Below are positions 39,856-64,000 of a stretch of DNA of 64,000 nucleotides, in pieces. Location of the stretch: contig CAVNZM010000011.1 in assembly GCA_963693365.1 (NCBI GenBank), positions 7,626,001 through 7,690,000 on the forward strand, written 5' to 3'. The translations under genes were made by a program, and so were the position numbers. This stretch comes from Amoebidium appalachense. Lineage: Eukaryota; Ichthyosporea. The notes beneath the pieces were generated by a model, which did no database searches, had not been told where the DNA came from, and worked only from the letters and a program-made list of their open reading frames with translations. Every line of letters starts with the position of its first letter. Position 1 is the first letter of the stretch.

Positions 39856-41174
39856 ATGGATTATTCCCAGCAAGCTCCCGGGTCGGGGTCATACGAAACC
39901 AACATCAGCAAGTCCGCCGACCCCGTCACAACGCAAGCCCCCCCCCCCCATCCAACTCCCCCCCACACTCCGGCGGCGAAGTCCTCTCCCCATCCAACCC
40001 CCCCCCCGCACTTCGGCGGGGAAGTCCCCCCCATCCAACCCCCCCCCCCACACTCCGGCGGCGAAGTCCTCTCCCCATCCAACCCCCCCCGCACCTTCGG
40101 CGGGGGAAGTCCCCCCCATCCAACCCCCCCCCCACACTCCGGCGACACTGCTCCCGTCGATCCAAAAAGGATCGAAGAGTACTTGGAGACTGTGTTGCAG
40201 TCGAAAGTAGACAGTGCCATTGCCTCTGCATTGGCAAAGGTCGGTACTGCGGCCACTGCACCCGCTGTCACCACCCCAACCACCGAATTGCAGGAGAAGC
40301 TGGAAGCCGCAGAGAAAGAATTACAAACGAAGGATCACGACATCCAAATCCTTAAGGGGGAAATTGCCGAGCTAAAATCGGCGGCGGCCAAACAAAAACA
40401 CCTTGCAGATGCAAAGGAACAGGTGTTATCGGCAAAGAATCGGGACCTCGAAGGGCAGCTTGTTGGAAAGGTGGCCGATATCCTGGAGCATCAGGCTGAA
40501 GGGAAAGATACCGGGCCGAGATTACCAAGCTTCAGTCACACATTGCGACCATGAGGGAATCATACCGTAGAACAATCGACGAGAGCACACAGAAACTTCG
40601 TGATTGGAATGACCCCCAGCCCCTCCCCGACATTACCGTCCAACACGGTCTCGCCCCCCCCCCCTCCCCCCCCTGGTACGACCAATCAAAATCCCATCCC
40701 CACCCCTCCCCCCGCCCGGTACCACTCAGCCCAAAACCCCCCTCAACCTCCCCTTGCCCATTCTCCCCCTCCCCCCACCCGGTTTAGCCTCTGTCATGCC
40801 CGTACCCCCCCTTCAATCCGTCCCTCACCACCGTTACCAGCACCCAATCCCACACTTTTGGTGCCTCCATGATGTCGAACCCCTCTGCATATTCCCAGGG
40901 TTCAAAGAGAGGGGTGTCAGATAATTCTTTTGGTGTGTACAAACGGCACCGCCAGGAAGAGACGTCATTTGAGACGGCATTAGATGAGGAATTGGAGGAC
41001 ATGATGGCTTTGGGCGAGAAGGTCGAGGGGAAGAAAGGGAAAGAAAGTGGTCGAGCAAAGAAACCAAAACCGAGTCAGAAACCAGCCCCTGCCCGCAGTG
41101 GCAGGACACGAGCAAAGCAAGTTTCAGATATACAGGTTATTCACGGGGACAGTGATGAAAACGATGAAGATTAG
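39856..41174 (+). pseudogene. Pro-rich/coiled-coil protein gene, frameshifted
   Basis: It starts at ATG 39856 (MDYSQQAPG). A Pro-rich part made of about five 43-bp repeats (CACACTCCGGCGGCGAAG, CCCATCCAACCCCC) is followed by a clear coiled coil (LQEKLEAAEKELQTKDHDI, ILKGEIAELKSAAAKQK). Near 40505-40525 the frame changes and the coil goes on as ITKLQSHIATMRESYRRTID. Two more changes in C-runs (about 40650 and 40810) lead to a final basic, then acidic, tail (SFETALDEELEDMMALGEK, KPKPSQKPAPARSGRTR) ending at 41174. It is intronless. Function is unknown. Confidence 0.5.
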
Positions 41175-41356
41175 GTTGGGAGTGGTGAGGGGTGTGTTTT
41201 GATTTTGTTGTATGTGTCAGGGGCTGGGTATGGCCACAGGGGCTGGCTGATGTATTTTAATATATGACTGTTGATACTGGTAGCACCTTACGGTTTCTGT
41301 ATTTATGTTAACGAGCATCTTATGGATCATAGCATGTAGGCATCTTTTTTTTCTGG

Positions 41357-41447
41357 TTCTGGATGGTTTAGTATCTTGTGGTTATTATATATGTACAAGT
41401 CTTCTGGATGGTTTAGTATCTTGTGGTTATTATATATGTACAAGTCT
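41357..41447. repeat. 45-bp direct duplication
   Basis: TTCTGGATGGTTTAGTATC and TTGTGGTTATTATATATG occur twice in tandem. The rest of 41175-41519 shows no gene. Confidence 0.85.
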
Positions 41448-41519
41448 TGTTTTGCTGTTTTCAACCGATTAAATATCGATTGTATACAAAGAAGTCCAGG
41501 TCCCTTTTGGTACACACTT

Positions 41520-41538
41520 GCATGCACGTTCAAAGTCT

Positions 41539-41570
<32 letters not shown>

Positions 41571-41654
41571 CCACACTCCCTCCCCGTGCATGCATGCCCG
41601 TGTGGCACACAGTTTGTGTGCTTTCATAAGTCTATTGCATGCACGTTCAAAGTC

Positions 41655-41700
<46 letters not shown>

Positions 41701-41787
41701 CCACACTCCCTCCCCGTGCATGCATGCCCGTGTGGCACACAGTTTGTGTGCTTTCATAAGTCTATCGATGCATGCACGTTCAAAGTC

Positions 41788-41827
<40 letters not shown>

Positions 41828-42038
41828 ACCCCACACTCCCTCCCCGTGCATGCATGCCCGTGTGGCACACAGTTTGTGTGCTTTCATAAGTCTATCGATG
41901 CATGCACGTTCAAAGTCTCCCCCCCCCCCACCCCCCCCCCCCCCCCCCCCCACCCCACACTCCCTCCCCATGCATGCATGCCCGTGTGGCACACAGTTTG
42001 TGTGCTTTCATAAGTCTATTGCATGCACGTTCAAAGTC

Positions 42039-42079
<41 letters not shown>

Positions 42080-42540
42080 ACCCCACACTCCCTCCCCATG
42101 CATGCATGCCCGTGTGGCACACAGTTTGTGTGCTTTCATAAGTCTATCGATGCATGCATGCCCGTGTGGCACACAGTTTGTGTGCTTTCATAAGTCTATT
42201 GCATGCACGTTCAAAGTCTCCCCCCCCCCCCACCCCCCCCCCCCCCCCCCCCCACCCCACACTCCCTCCCCATGCATGCATGCCCGTGTGGCACACAGTT
42301 TGTGTGCTTTCATAAGTCTATCGATGCATGCATGCCCGTGTGGCACACAGTTTGTGTGCTTTCATAAGTCTATTGCATGCACGTTCAAAGTCTCCCCCCC
42401 CCCCCCACCCCCCTCCCCCCCCCCCACCCCACACTCCCTCCCCTCCCCCCCCCACCCCACACTCCCTCCCCATGCATGCATGCCCGTGTGGCACACAGTT
42501 TGTGTGCTTTCATAAGTCTATCGATGTATATTGCATGCAC
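41520..42540. repeat. About 125-bp minisatellite with C-runs, about 8 copies
   Basis: Each unit holds TGCATGCACGTTCAAAGTCTC, a C-run of 20-45, CACACTCCCTCCCC, TGCATGCATGCCCGTGTGGC and ACACAGTTTGTGTGCTTTC. Some units lack the C-run half. Its design resembles the satellites at 24.9-28.0 kb, although the core sequence is different. Confidence 0.92.
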
Positions 42541-42707
42541 GTTTAAAGTATTTATTTCCCCTCTTTTTGCACACACAGCTTTGCACACACAGCAACTGTC
42601 TTTTTATTGTATCCACTTTGGGTATGAAGCGCTGGCGCTGGGTTTGTCGTATACTCCACTTCGGGTCTTTTTGTATGCAGCGCTGGCGCGGTGACACGTC
42701 AATCGGA

Positions 42708-42980
42708 TTAAAAGTCCGAGTGACTTGTTTGTCTCAGAGCGGTGTCGTACTCCGCAGCACCCGTCTTCTTATTGAAATAGTATATGACTGCATACATCAA
42801 TGGTGTAACCAATAAACATGTGAGGACAATAGCAGCGCTGACGTACACCAGATACATTTTGTTCACTTTCTCTCTAGCATTCGGTTCGGACTTCATTAAA
42901 TTGTACCAGTGTATATTTGCAACGACACTGCATATAGATATCACATAAAGAATGCCTGTGGTGACCGTGCTGTCGAACAT
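42708..42980 (-). CDS. Small membrane protein, two transmembrane segments
   Basis: A 91-residue frame from ATG 42980 (MFDSTV). Two hydrophobic segments (GILYVISICSVVANI and VYVSAAIVLTCLLVTPLMY) flank a polar loop. The frame stays open for about 50 codons further upstream without another ATG, so an earlier exon or a lost start is possible. It is divergent from the 43285 gene. No family is recognised. Confidence 0.45.
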   Translation of the reverse strand: MFDSTVTTGILYVISICSVVANIHWYNLMKSEPNAREKVNKMYLVYVSAAIVLTCLLVTPLMYAVIYYFNKKTGAAEYDTALRQTSHSDF

Positions 42981-43284
42981 GTACGTGTACCTCACAAAAC
43001 TTTCAGTATCCGACGTGTTACACCCCAAAAGTGACCTCTCTGAGATCTTGCCTGTGGTACAAACTCTTGATGCCGTGTTGCTCTTGTGTTTTACCAGTAC
43101 CCCTCTCTCCAGATGCCGAATTTAGATTGGAATTCGTGAATACACCCATGTGATTGGTCAGTGGTTTGGCACCAAGAGATTGATTGATATGCCATCAACC
43201 AGTCAACAAAAAGTACTCGCTTTTACTTTTTGTCTCACTTCACCCCAATCCAAGAACAGTGCACACCAAAACAAAACACTAGAA

Positions 43285-43767
43285 ATGGGAGACGCACTTT
43301 TGCGCCCCGATTCGGTTGACCCCGAACGATGCCCTGCATTTGCACCCTCAAAAAAAGCCCAGTGCAAAAACAAAAAGAAAACATGCCCACACCACAAGGA
43401 CGGCTTCAAGCCCTGGGTATGCTTTGCCCCTGCCACCGGTGTCCTCCTCTACAGCGACAACACCATCAACATCCTCCACCCCCACAAGGCCGGGGACTAT
43501 GCTCATGCAAACCTCCTGCTGGACGACCTCCTGGCCGCTTTTACAGTCGCAGAAATGCAGCGCCCTCGCACCGAGCGCACCGGGGTACCCGCGCTGACTG
43601 TGTCCACTCCGGATCCACCCATGGGTGCACCACAGCCACCGGTTGCAGCTGCAGCGGTGGGTGTGGGCAGGGGAAATGGGTACTGCCAGGGCAAAACCAA
43701 GGCTGGCAATCCCTGCAAAAACAGGGTGAAATCTACGACCCATTGCCATAAGCACAAGCCCAAATAA
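43285..43767 (+). CDS. Protein with two Cys/His zinc motifs, 160 aa
   Basis: It starts at ATG 43285 (MGDALLRPDS). Near the start is CPAFAPSKKAQCKNKKKTCP followed by HH; near the end is CQGKTKAGNPCKNR and THCHKHK. Both have the form C-x6-9-C-x7-10-C-x-x-H. The second fits the short zinc motif of DUF5763-type proteins, frequent in phages and giant viruses. The middle is an ordinary globular stretch, then a Pro/Ala-rich linker. It is intronless and intact. It could belong to a second piece of viral DNA; DNA or RNA binding is likely. Confidence 0.62.
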   Translation: MGDALLRPDSVDPERCPAFAPSKKAQCKNKKKTCPHHKDGFKPWVCFAPATGVLLYSDNTINILHPHKAGDYAHANLLLDDLLAAFTVAEMQRPRTERTGVPALTVSTPDPPMGAPQPPVAAAAVGVGRGNGYCQGKTKAGNPCKNRVKSTTHCHKHKPK

Positions 43768-43814
43768 AAAAACCACCCACACACCCACACGTGCCAACAT
43801 ACACTATCCTCCCC

Positions 43815-44070
43815 GTGAGTGGCATGCCAGTCTCCCCTGCTCCCCAGCCCCCCTGCCCCCCTGCCCCCCTGCTCCCCTGCCATATGCACACCCACACACT
43901 GAGTGCTCCCCTGCTCCCCTGCCTCCCGGAACCAGGCCCCAGTGAGTGCTCACGTGCCTCCCCTGCCTCCCCTGCTCCCTGCCTCCCGGAACCACGCCCC
44001 GGCGCAGGGCCAGTGAGTGCTCACGTGCCTCCCCTGCCTCCCGGAACCACGCCCCGGCGCAGTGGCAGCT
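43815..44070. repeat. C-rich imperfect tandem repeat
   Basis: CCTGCCTCCCGGAACCA and CGCCCCGGCGCAG with GTGAGTGCTCACGTGCC recur two to three times after a run of CCCCTGCC phrases. Confidence 0.75.
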
Positions 44071-44099
44071 ATTTTTAGATATAGAGATTCCATGGCCAC

Positions 44100-44191
44100 A
44101 TGGCCAGATGGCCAGATCATTTTGCTCACCGTTTTATCCCGTTTTATCCACCTTTTTCCACACACTGAATTTGACCTGGCCATCTGGCCAT
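44100..44191. repeat. 20-bp inverted repeat with 52-bp spacer
   Basis: ATGGCCAGATGGCCAGATCA (44100-44119) faces TGACCTGGCCATCTGGCCAT (44172-44191), with one mismatch. The spacer contains GTTTTATCC twice. It could form a stem or be the ends of a small element. Confidence 0.65.
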
Positions 44192-44436
44192 CTGGGTAGA
44201 GACCGTTTTCTGTTCTGATATTGGAGAACTGTCTGATAGTGATAGCCAATGTCATTCGAAGAACAATCGGGAAACCCCGTGGTGTGACAACCAATCAGAA
44301 TGAAGCAACCTCTGAAGAGGGCCGTGCTTCCGGCGTATGCAGAGGGCCGTGCCGGAAGTCCCCGCGCACCTGATTGGACAAAACACGATCCGATGACGTA
44401 AAATCAGGGGAGAACGATTCGATCCCCAAGCGACAT

Positions 44437-44489
44437 AAAGGGGCCGTCAGGCCCCTTTAGCGGAAGGTTGGGGGGGCGGCAGCCCCCCC
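44437..44489. repeat. Two adjacent perfect hairpins
   Basis: AAAGGGGCC-GTCA-GGCCCCTTT (44437-44458) and GGGGGGGC-GGCA-GCCCCCCC (44470-44489) stand 11 bp apart, each with a four-base loop. From 44490 to 45503 I see no gene, only AT-rich DNA and a T-run at 44849. Confidence 0.75.
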
Positions 44490-46544
44490 ATTTAGGGCCC
44501 AGACACACATAGGGTTATGGTTATTGGGTTTATGTTTTAATTTTTGTAAATTATTATCAATTATTGTATTTTTTTAGCCGGTTATCATCCGTTCTCCCTA
44601 TACCTAGGGCTTCCTTCGTATAGACCTACCCTGGCTCAGTTGCTTCTGCATTGGGGGTTTACACACTTCTGCATTGCTGTAGGGTTTGCGCAAACATTTT
44701 TCTTCTAGGGTGACCACGGCACTACCAAAATGTAAGGGATAAAAATAGAATTTTCGAGACGGCCGTGGCTGTCACGATGAGGCTCGCCCAAGTGGCTGGT
44801 GCTTATACTACCACCTACAGAGGCGGTGTCTCCTTTCTTTCTTTCTTTCTTTTTTTTTTTTTTTTTTGCTTAAAAGGGACCGCCTGAGTAGATGTATAAC
44901 GTCGCACGTGCGGCAACACGTCAGTACGTGTTAGGTGCTTATACAGCGTGCCACAGCCTATACAACTGTAATTTCTAAGATGATATGAAGTACGCGCACA
45001 TCTGCACGCATCCTCGGATGTGCACAGGCTAAAGCGATATTCCTGCTTTAATATTCACTAATGTTGACTAGGGCCATACATACGCTGTACAGTTTTGCCT
45101 TTACAAGACTATAATAACAGCATGCGCATGTCCTGAGGAGGTTGTGATCGTTTCGGGCACCACATGTCGTGCCTTCCCCCGCCCGTCAGTTTAGGTTTGC
45201 AGTGTTGCAACAGGTTGGGCTGCATCCATGCTCATCGTTGCATACAGGATGAAGCACGCACACACTTTACACTACCTGAGCACGTTTTTCGTCGTGGCTT
45301 GTTTTATTCAACTTAGTAATGCGCTCGTGTTCAAGTTAATGAACTATTGCCCTTTTTCAACCCATACAAGACGTGTGCTTGACTTAACATCATCCTACCA
45401 CCCTATCTCATCTGGAAAGTCACTCACGTGCACGGCTCCGAGACTCAGCTCGTTTTGAGGTACCAGCTGTGCTCGGAGATAACTCTTACTGTATCCCAAC
45501 TCCTTACTCGTGTGCGTGCTTTTGTGCCTTGTTTGTGCCTGTGCTGGAGTACGGCTGCGTCCTTTTCTCATCTTTGTTGTCGTGTGTAGAACTCCAGGTA
45601 GCTCGGGCAGGTGTTTGGCTGGATGATGCAGCACGATTGCGTGTGGCACCTCGGCGGGCTCCTTTGGCCCGATAGCTGTCATACTGCAGAAAAAATGAAA
45701 GTTATTTGACTTAGTTGTTTTTTTTCGTTTCGGCAAGTAGCATGTGTCCATGCATCTAAACAGTTGCCTTTCGCAAGGTGAGAAGGCTCCTAAAAAAAGA
45801 TAGGGTTTATGGGTGTTGTTAAGAACGATACTCTAATTTTAGCTAACTTAAGCAAACGGAACCTAGAAATTTTGTGCACGAATAGAACGTTGCTGGAGTG
45901 TGTTTTTGTGTTCGAACATATAACTAGCTAGGTGTCACAAAAACTAAGACTTGTGCGGGTGTGCGGGTGATGTGATGCGTCATGTTAATTACTTTCTAGA
46001 GATCTGGGGGTTGGTGTCAGGTCAGTAACGAAAGTGTGAGTAGGATCTCCCAAGACCCCAACTTATGCATGGTGCACTTGTATGTGCTGTCTATTGAGAT
46101 GGTAGGAAAAATGTGTTTCGGGTGGCAGGTGTTGGCAACGGTATATGATTCTTTACAAGAATAAGAAAAAAAGGCATGGTTATCGGACACTGTAGTACTG
46201 TAGAGGGGCTAGAAAGGTATGGTGATGTGATCATAGTGACCGGTGGGAAGGGGGACCGCGTGTGTGTGTGTGAGGTGGGGGGTGGGGAGAAGGGGAGGCA
46301 GAGCCGGGGGGGGGGGGGGGGGGGGGGGGATGGATAAGAGGGGAAGGGGATGGATAAGAGGGAGGGGGATGGGGGGGGGAATGAGTGAGGGGTTGAGGGG
46401 GGGAATTATACATTGTTGGAGGGGGGGGAGGGGGGGATGGATGAGCTGCGGGGGGGGGGGGGGGGGGGTGGGGAGGGGGGAGGGGATGAGTAGGAGGAGG
46501 GGGGGGGGGGAGGGGGGGGGGAGGGTAAGGGGCATGAACCACAC

Positions 46545-47061
46545 CTTTCCGTTCACCTGGACGACATGCTCGGACAGCGCCACCTTCACAGGTGGTTGAG
46601 GGGTAAGTGGCTGTGCCCTGTTCTGCTTCACGTTGGTTTTTGGCTGGCCGCTCGTGCAACTGCTTGTTTTCGAGGGATGCGTCTGTGTGCCTGGCATAGA
46701 AGGGTGTGTGCACGTGCTTGGCTGTGTGGTATGGTCGTCTGCATGCTTTATGCGTTCTGGACCCACTGTATCTGGTGCCAGAAGGGAGAGCTCGGAGATT
46801 ATTTGGTTTGGAAACTCGTCATACATTGCATGTTGAGTTGAGGCCTTGTCTGTTATGTAAACTGTACAGTTGTCTCGATCGTGTGTGTCAGTTTCTGTGG
46901 ATTCCGTACGGCCGCTGGTACCTGTATCCTGTTTCTGAATAGGAACCCTTTTTGCTGGGATGAATTCTGGGGACAAATGGGCTCCTGCTGTCGGCATTGA
47001 TGCTAAGGCCTCACGGCGTTTCCATGCGGGAATGGTAGCGTTGCTCCTCAGTTTCTCCATG
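46545..47061 (-). CDS. Possible coding exon of an unknown host gene
   Basis: The minus-strand frame from ATG 47060 (MEKLRSNATIPAWKRREALA) stays open for more than 170 residues, and a GT donor after VQVNGK (46545) is available. The IPAWKR phrase recalls the IPxWKR motif of phostensin/taperin-like proteins, a weak similarity. The remainder is rich in Thr, Ser and His. A TTTGCAG acceptor lies right before the ATG. No partner exon is certain. The DNA between 45684 and 46544 holds G-runs and AT-rich stretches without a gene. Confidence 0.35.
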
Positions 47062-48027
47062 CTGCAAACGACGGAGACCATGAATCATTGTTAGTTTTAC
47101 TGAGGAGAGGCCCTTTCCATACCGTGCACGGCAGGGATTTCCCCGTGTTCTGTAGAATGGAGCACGAAGCAAACTGAAATTGGTGCCATATATCCTGCAC
47201 CATTAACGTTAACCGACCACATGCATGCATACCTTCAGTGAGAAACTGTCAAGCTGACCGGCTGTGAATTTTGTGACCTGGACGTGGTGGTTATTCCCGC
47301 CTGGAAAAACCTGTTTATCATATATAAAGTAGCAGTTGTAGCGTTTATGCAGCGCCACGCAGACTTCTCTGACAATGTGAATTCAAGACATGCGCATGCA
47401 GACCTATATCTCGAATGATGTAAATCTTCGTGTGCTGCCATTTCTCGCGGTTCCCGCATCTCTAGCTGTGCGTGCCCATGGTCAAGAAAACTCAACGGTG
47501 GTCCACCCTTCAAAGATCTTTCAGTGTCGAAGTGACATCACACCAGGTGGTTGGCAGCGTTTTCTTCTATTGTGATAATAATAAAGGTTTACAAATCTAA
47601 TACCGCTACGCTTTTCTCTACCTAGCTTTACTGACGTGATCAACCTATCCGCATCTCATAGCAGACGGTATATGGTTTTCATACTTCACATGTACAGAGT
47701 CATGAGCGCGACGGGAAAGCACTCAAGAATTCTACAAAAAACTTCACCAGAACGCAGAAATAAAATTGGCCTTGTATGCAGGCTGAGAGCTTATACTATT
47801 GTTAAATACTGAGCTAGTTTACGTGCTTTCTATCGTTGGGAGGACATTTGAACATGGCATGGGAACATCTGCCCAAACGTTTGCGCTACAGCTACTGTTC
47901 GCGCTGCTTTCATTCACGGTGATATCAGGAAATTTGGCGCCAATTCTAACCAATAGGATTTACTTTCAACTTTGATTGGCTCGGCATGCACCGCAGGTCC
48001 GCCTGTGGGTTGGGGGGGCCCCCCTCT

Positions 48028-48069
<42 letters not shown>

Positions 48070-48732
48070 CCACCCACACCCCACCCACCCACCCAAACAC
48101 ACCAAAAAAAAAAAAAAAAAAAGATTCCGAAAGCTGTTCGAAAGGCGAAGAAGAGAAACAAGGCAAACAGGTAAAGGGAAAGGAGCCCCGGGATGCATTG
48201 TGCTGCACACATGTAATGCTTAAAAGGGCATGGCCATGGATCACCATGATGAATGGCTAATTAGTCCGCATGTGATGCATGTTTCAGCGTTGATAACCGC
48301 TTGAAGCTGCAGCCACATTAGGCTACACTCTTTCGAGAAAGTTTTGGTACGCCTTCTTCTTTATTATTTTCTGCCATCTATGTTTCTGGACTATGGGCAG
48401 CACATTAGGCCCAACATCAACATGACGTGCATGCAGGATGCCAGAGCCGGACCCAGATGGCTTAAAAATTCATGAGCACAATTTTCTAATTCCCTAATGG
48501 CACCAAAAAATATCTGAACACCAAGGGAGAAGAAACAACTAGAGCACAACTCTCCTGGTTGTATCATTTTTATGTTGCACACTTCAACCCCAACATACCG
48601 GGTTGCTCTTTAAACACAGCTAGAACCCCCCAAAATCCTTTCAGGACACCTTTGCTCCGCAAATTCATTCCCAAAGTCCTAATCCAATGTAGATGTTGCA
48701 GAGTTGAGGTTGGAGCCTCCAGTGACGTCCTT
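47062..48732. other. Intergenic region with C-run and A-run
   Basis: No gene is supported. A C-run of about 38 followed by CAACCACCCACACCCC and an A-run lies at 48029-48122. CCAAT and ATTGG occur at about 47950-47978. The SRP68 3' end follows. Confidence 0.5.
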
Positions 48733-62142
<13,410 letters not shown>

Positions 62143-62669
62143 GGTTAAGGAAAAAGGCTGTAACAGTTTTCCCTTCTCTTTACAAAACCCCGATCACTTC
62201 ATATCTACAAGAACTGCAATACCTGCTTATCGTCGTATCTTATAAAAGGTAAGCCCCCATGCCCCCCCCCCCCCTCACCCTCCCCATCTCCTCACCCCCC
62301 ACCCCCCCCACCCCCCCCCCCACTCCCCCTCCCCCGATCTTCCTCTTTCACCAACCACTTAAGGTAGGAAAAAAAAAGGGGGAGAAAGTGGTTCCTGACA
62401 AGGTACAACGTGGACCGACCACTACCATATCAGCTACCGATGAGCCGGCCGAAAATGCAGCTGCGAATCTGCACACGCATCATACAGCGAGTTTATTTCT
62501 TAAGTCGTCTAACTGCTGCCACTGTGACCCTACCTGTGTCTCTGCCTCTTACTTTCCATGCTGCTTAGTCAGAGATAAAGCTCTCTTCTGAACTGGTTAA
62601 ATTCCAACCCTTGCCACCCATCCCCCGACCCCGATTCTCCTCTCCGTACCCTCTACCCTGTCTCTGCAG

Positions 62670-62840
62670 GTGTACAACCCCGAAACTACCCTCTCTCCTC
62701 CCATCCCCTTCAACCCCCGCTACCACCATATCGGTGATGTGGTTGAGTGGATACTGTTAAGAGAAAACTTTGCTGCCGGCGGCGCTGCGGCCTCCGTCGC
62801 AGGGGCCGTTGCGTCGACCTCCATGGCGCCTATCCTATGA
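62670..62840 (+). CDS. Probable terminal exon of an unidentified host gene
   Basis: After a good acceptor (CTGTCTCTGCAG) the frame gives 56 residues with NPRYHHIGDVVEWILLREN in the middle, then an Ala/Gly/Val-rich tail and stop TGA at 62840. The composition is protein-like and differs from the simple repeats around it. Upstream exons would have to lie between 62160 and 62600, next to the SRP68 start on the other strand; AAAAG-GTAAGC at about 62249 is one possible donor. Product unknown. Confidence 0.4.
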   Translation: MYNPETTLSPPIPFNPRYHHIGDVVEWILLRENFAAGGAAASVAGAVASTSMAPIL

Positions 62841-63618
62841 CCCGTTTTGTCTGCCACAGCCTCGAAGTGCTTGCCACGGTGATGTTTTGGTCAACGGTGC
62901 TTAGCTATAGACCACCACTGTACTGGCAGGCGAGTCGCAGCTGCCAGAGTCTGCGATTACATGTAAAAGAGCTTGAAACTTTTTGGGTTAGTGGCGTATG
63001 CTGTCGTCTACGCAAGTTCGCTTTCTTTAGACTATGACTTTGTTTTTGGTGATCCCCGGTCGGCGCCGGGCATGCCTACACTACGGTTACGAGGCCGCGA
63101 CATCATAATCGCCAATTCCTTTTATTTATTATTGTTCTTCTTTTAAGGCTAACAGTATTAAAGTATTTGTAGGCGACTAAATATATACAGCAATTCTAGA
63201 TCTATGATTCAAACACAAACCATATGTATTCCCCTGTTCAAGTAGTGTATGCATCGAGAAGACTAATAACTATTAGTAAAGTGAACAGTAGTTAATGTTT
63301 CGAGGTAAATAATGCAGCACAGCAATGAGACATGTACATAACGTCGTAGAAGCAGCCATTGCGTACGTACATCCACACAAGTGTGCCTGCCAGCTAGCAT
63401 GCTGCAATTGACAAAGTACACGTAGATGGCCATGGACACACAGTAAACCGATTGAGTACGGATCACGCAAGGGATTAATAACCTTGTACGACACATGAGC
63501 ACTGTCTTTGCTCTATTTTTACCATTTTTTTTGTTTGTGTGGCTCTTTTTTTTTTTGGTTACATTTGAAAGTGTTTGGAGAGGAGAAAGGAAGAGAACGA
63601 AAGGGGAGGGGGGGGGGG

Positions 63619-63653
<35 letters not shown>

Positions 63654-64000
63654 CTCTGTTGGATTTCTCGAGCAACGGCCGGGCTCTGTTTTCTCTAAAC
63701 CAGCCAACCATACTCAGCTGCTTTATTCAAAAATCTATATCTGATTCATTCACTGGCTCAGTATTATCACATTCCGAAACAAACGGCACTTTCAAGATCT
63801 ACATCCTACATCATCATTCCACAGAGTGATATATATTTGGGGGTTTACGCTGTTTACTCGAGGCAAAGAGAAACCAGTCTCAGGTATGGGGGGGGGTTTG
63901 CTCGGAATATCCCCTCAGCGGTATATCATGATCACGTCCATAGATGTCGGGTGATGACTATATATCAGGGTTTACTTTCTCTACGAGACACCATAAAGAC
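62841..64000. other. Region without recognised genes
   Basis: Both strands were read. The DNA is AT-richer, with a G-run at 63605-63653 and no exon that I can support. Confidence 0.5.

Noticed and set aside
45504-45683. Possible minus-strand terminal exon (YDSYRAKG... to a TAA)
   Set aside because: The acceptor TTTTCTGCAG is good, but the peptide is low in information, two frames are open there, and no partner exon could be joined.

Overview
The window is nuclear DNA of an intron-rich, microsatellite-rich unicellular eukaryote (an alga or other protist is the best guess). A virus-like block lies next to host genes. The host side is shown by a 17-exon gene for the signal recognition particle protein SRP68 (62142 down to 48733, minus strand) and a multi-exon JmjN/JmjC gene (about 37.4 kb down to 32042, minus strand). 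Their introns are full of (CA)n, G-runs, C-runs and minisatellites.

Layout. Positions 1-24.1 kb hold a dense, GC-rich, intronless block in virus style: a Nudix-like protein, a RuvC-fold (A22-type) Holliday junction resolvase, an SF3 helicase, a penton/minor-capsid-like jelly-roll candidate, two paralogues with a Ulp1/adenain-like cysteine-protease signature, a decayed DNA methyltransferase, PD-(D/E)XK nucleases, a four-finger C2H2 protein, small secreted or membrane proteins, and a family sharing one N-terminal domain with different C-terminal modules. Several genes share the promoter GGTATAAAAG 38-39 nt before the ATG. Positions 24.1-28.1 kb are tandem repeats, 28.1-30.0 kb one large intronless unknown gene, and 30.4-31.0 kb two small ones. 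The JmjC gene fills 32.0-37.4 kb. Positions 38-45 kb are host-like intergenic DNA with a broken proline-rich/coiled-coil gene (39.9-41.2 kb), a small membrane protein and a zinc-motif protein. Little is recognisable from 45 to 48.7 kb. SRP68 fills 48.7-62.1 kb, and a probable terminal exon of another gene lies at 62.67 kb.

Interpretation. The left part looks like an endogenous viral element (nucleocytovirus or polinton-like grade). No major capsid protein or packaging ATPase was recognised, so its class stays open. At least seven of its genes are frameshifted or truncated, while the SRP68 exons read cleanly, so decay after integration is more likely than poor sequence. Two related repeat arrays (43-bp and 75-bp units) with shared flanks lie 22.6 kb apart in direct orientation. 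The genes present would cover replication (helicase, resolvase), DNA modification and cleavage, particle assembly (penton-like, protease-like) and transcription control (zinc-finger and BRO-like proteins).
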